From an uncultured Tenacibaculum sp. (GTDB lineage Bacteria; Bacteroidota; Bacteroidia; Flavobacteriales; Flavobacteriaceae), in contig NZ_CANNBW010000019.1 in assembly GCF_947502995.1 (NCBI RefSeq), positions 42,898 to 106,897 on the forward strand: a stretch of DNA of 64,000 nucleotides, in the 5' to 3' direction. This document shows, one piece after another, positions 62,575 to 64,000 of the stretch. The position numbers were made by a program, and so were the translations under genes. The notes under the pieces were generated by a model. The model had not been told where the DNA came from. It made no database searches and saw nothing but the letters and a program-made list of their open reading frames with translations. Position 1 is the stretch's first letter. Each line of letters starts with the position of its first letter.

Positions 62575-63912
62575 ATGAAATCAATAAAACTAATCACTTT
62601 AGTTACATTTATAATAGCATTTATATCATGTAATAATGAAAAAAAGAAAGAAGAAAAGAAATATACAAAAGTTGTAGACAGTTATGGTTATCCGACCGAT
62701 TCTGTTACAATTAACAAATGGGTTGCTGATAATGATCTAAGATCTATGTATAAACATAGTTGGGATGTTTGGAAACACCTAACAACGAGTGTAGGTCATA
62801 ATAAATTAAGATATCAAACATGGGCTAGTCCTACACAAATTATTAATAAACTAAACAATCCTACAAAAAACGAAAAAACAGAAACTCTATTTGAAAAACC
62901 TCATCAGTTTTCTCATCATAATCCAGAATTTGTTGCTGATGATTTAAGTATTGTTGTTACTGTGGGATATAATAAAGCTTCAGAAAAATATGCTATTGAT
63001 AATAAAATCTTTTATTTATCTAGCTTGAAAAAAATGCAAACTGGACCTTATAGTAGAATACCTGATTTTCCTTCTGATGCTATAAATATTAAACCTGTTT
63101 ACAAAATCATTACAAAAGATAAAGTAAAAGATGACATTTATACAATGTCTGCTTGGAATGGACCAAAATCATACGATGATGGTTATCCCCAAAGCAAATG
63201 GAAATCGTGTATTCATGTAAATGTTAAGGACAAGAAAAATAACCCAAGTGGTCGTTTAGATTATTCTTGTGATAGCATTAATGCTAATAATACTTTTTAT
63301 TTAGATGATTTTATACATTTTAAAATTTCAGCTAAACAAGCAGCATCTTACAATCAGCAAATAAAAAATCCAGACACACAAGCTAAAGAAGGAGATATCG
63401 CTTTATTGGTTGCTATGCATGTTACAACAAAAGAAATTAAAAGATGGACTTGGCAAACATATTGGTGGTCGCCTACTCCATTAAATCCAAGAAACCCTAG
63501 TTCTAACGCTATTGCTTCTTCTAAAAACGGAATTCAACTTGAAGGTGCTGCCACGCATTATGCTATGGCTGTTGCCTATTCTATGATAACACCAAGCCAA
63601 CCATATATTAACGGAAAAAACGAAGGAGATCCATTAATTGCTTTTAATCCGTATTTAGAAGCTCACTTTGGAAGATTTGGTTCAGACAGTTATGTGATGA
63701 ATAACGGGAATAAAATAGACACGAATTTAGGAGTAGATTCTAACTGTATGTCTTGTCATATTGTTGCAGCTATTAACATTAAAGGCACAACTTTTAACGG
63801 ACCAAGTTATCAAGGAGATATGTATACAAGTTATAAAGATTCTGTTTTCACAAATAGATTGATGTTAGATTTTGCATGGTCTATTCAAGGAAACTTACAA
63901 AAAGATAAATAA
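62575..63912 (+). CDS. Lipoprotein with a single c-type haem motif, paralogue-like 2
   Basis: A 445-residue lipoprotein (Cys near 19, AFISC) with the same plan as the preceding gene: a Lys/Glu linker, a large domain rich in Trp and Tyr (SWDVWKHLT, RWTWQTYWWSPTPLNPRNP), and one CMSCH haem c motif at about 390-394. Overall similarity to its neighbour is low by eye, so they may be partner subunits rather than recent duplicates. Electron transfer in the periplasm or at the outer membrane is inferred from the haem motif and lipid anchor. Confidence 0.7.
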   Translation: MKSIKLITLVTFIIAFISCNNEKKKEEKKYTKVVDSYGYPTDSVTINKWVADNDLRSMYKHSWDVWKHLTTSVGHNKLRYQTWASPTQIINKLNNPTKNEKTETLFEKPHQFSHHNPEFVADDLSIVVTVGYNKASEKYAIDNKIFYLSSLKKMQTGPYSRIPDFPSDAINIKPVYKIITKDKVKDDIYTMSAWNGPKSYDDGYPQSKWKSCIHVNVKDKKNNPSGRLDYSCDSINANNTFYLDDFIHFKISAKQAASYNQQIKNPDTQAKEGDIALLVAMHVTTKEIKRWTWQTYWWSPTPLNPRNPSSNAIASSKNGIQLEGAATHYAMAVAYSMITPSQPYINGKNEGDPLIAFNPYLEAHFGRFGSDSYVMNNGNKIDTNLGVDSNCMSCHIVAAINIKGTTFNGPSYQGDMYTSYKDSVFTNRLMLDFAWSIQGNLQKDK

Positions 63913-63934
63913 TAACTATACTATGACTAGTCCT

Positions 63935-64000
63935 AAATAACCGTTACAGTTATTTATTGATTAAATATATTAAACATCATCTAAAGCTATAGCTTTAGAT
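63935..64000. terminator. Hairpins at the window edge
   Basis: AAATAAC (63935-63941) pairs with GTTATTT (63949-63955), and a perfect 22-base palindrome occupies 63979-64000 (arms ATCTAAAGCTA and complement). The second is cut by the window end, so any T-run cannot be seen. It is probably the terminator of the 62575 gene. Confidence 0.5.

Noticed and set aside
1..64000. tRNA, rRNA, riboswitch or integrase/att sites
   Set aside because: Gaps between genes were read for cloverleaf ends, conserved RNA motifs and recombinase genes, and none was convincing.

Overview
The window is AT-rich DNA from a member of the Bacteroidetes, most probably a marine Flavobacteriaceae (Tenacibaculum-like; genus is inference). 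The signs are two large secreted proteins ending in type IX secretion sorting domains, many lipoproteins with an SC lipobox, two-component propeller sensors, a hybrid two-component regulator beside carbohydrate-active enzymes, promoters of the TAnnTTTG type, and almost no Shine-Dalgarno sequences. No rRNA, tRNA, CRISPR array, integrase or classical insertion sequence was seen.

Layout. (1) 1-3000: end of an unknown gene, a type II NADH dehydrogenase, a small unknown protein and an XRE/S24-like repressor. (2) 3200-13260: an envelope-stress operon running YbjN-like protein, PspA, secreted protein, OB-fold membrane protein, very long flotillin, and a 1618-residue AAA ATPase. Between the last two sits a GIY-YIG nuclease gene bracketed by three palindromic repeats, which looks like a small mobile unit. 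The repressor faces this operon across a region carrying repeated TTGCTAAT boxes. (3) 13270-17240: small lipoproteins and secreted proteins, a 60-residue double-glycine-leader Cys-rich peptide, YjbQ and an unknown protein. (4) 17400-27700: a signalling island with a T9SS-exported repeat protein, a LytTR response regulator, two LytS-type kinases (one membrane, one propeller) and an S41 protease. Three promoters of this island each carry a pair of TTTCCnAA boxes spaced exactly 21 bp apart, a likely LytTR regulon. (5) 27840-37160: housekeeping genes dnaK, NUDIX/pyrE (overlapping divergent promoters), SRPBCC, birA, rsfS-ftsH-LUD-cdsA-ACBP and YceI.

(6) 37430-49020: a compact secreted-carbohydrate locus without SusC/SusD, made of two paralogous lipoproteins that look aerolysin-like, two jelly-roll lyase-like lipoproteins, a GH5/beta-helix/Ig-like/T9SS protein and a convergent hybrid two-component regulator. 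(7) 49150-60660: the kynurenine / 2-aminomuconate route of tryptophan breakdown. kynU, kmo, RidA-type aminomuconate deaminase, aldehyde dehydrogenase and SDR lie in one operon with a phytanoyl-CoA-dioxygenase-like protein, a lipoprotein and a DUF1697 protein. 3-hydroxyanthranilate dioxygenase and ACMS decarboxylase form a second unit, and a penicillin-acylase-family protein lies between the two. Tryptophan dioxygenase and kynurenine formamidase are not in the window. (8) 60910-63912: two lipoproteins, each with a single C-terminal CxxCH haem motif.
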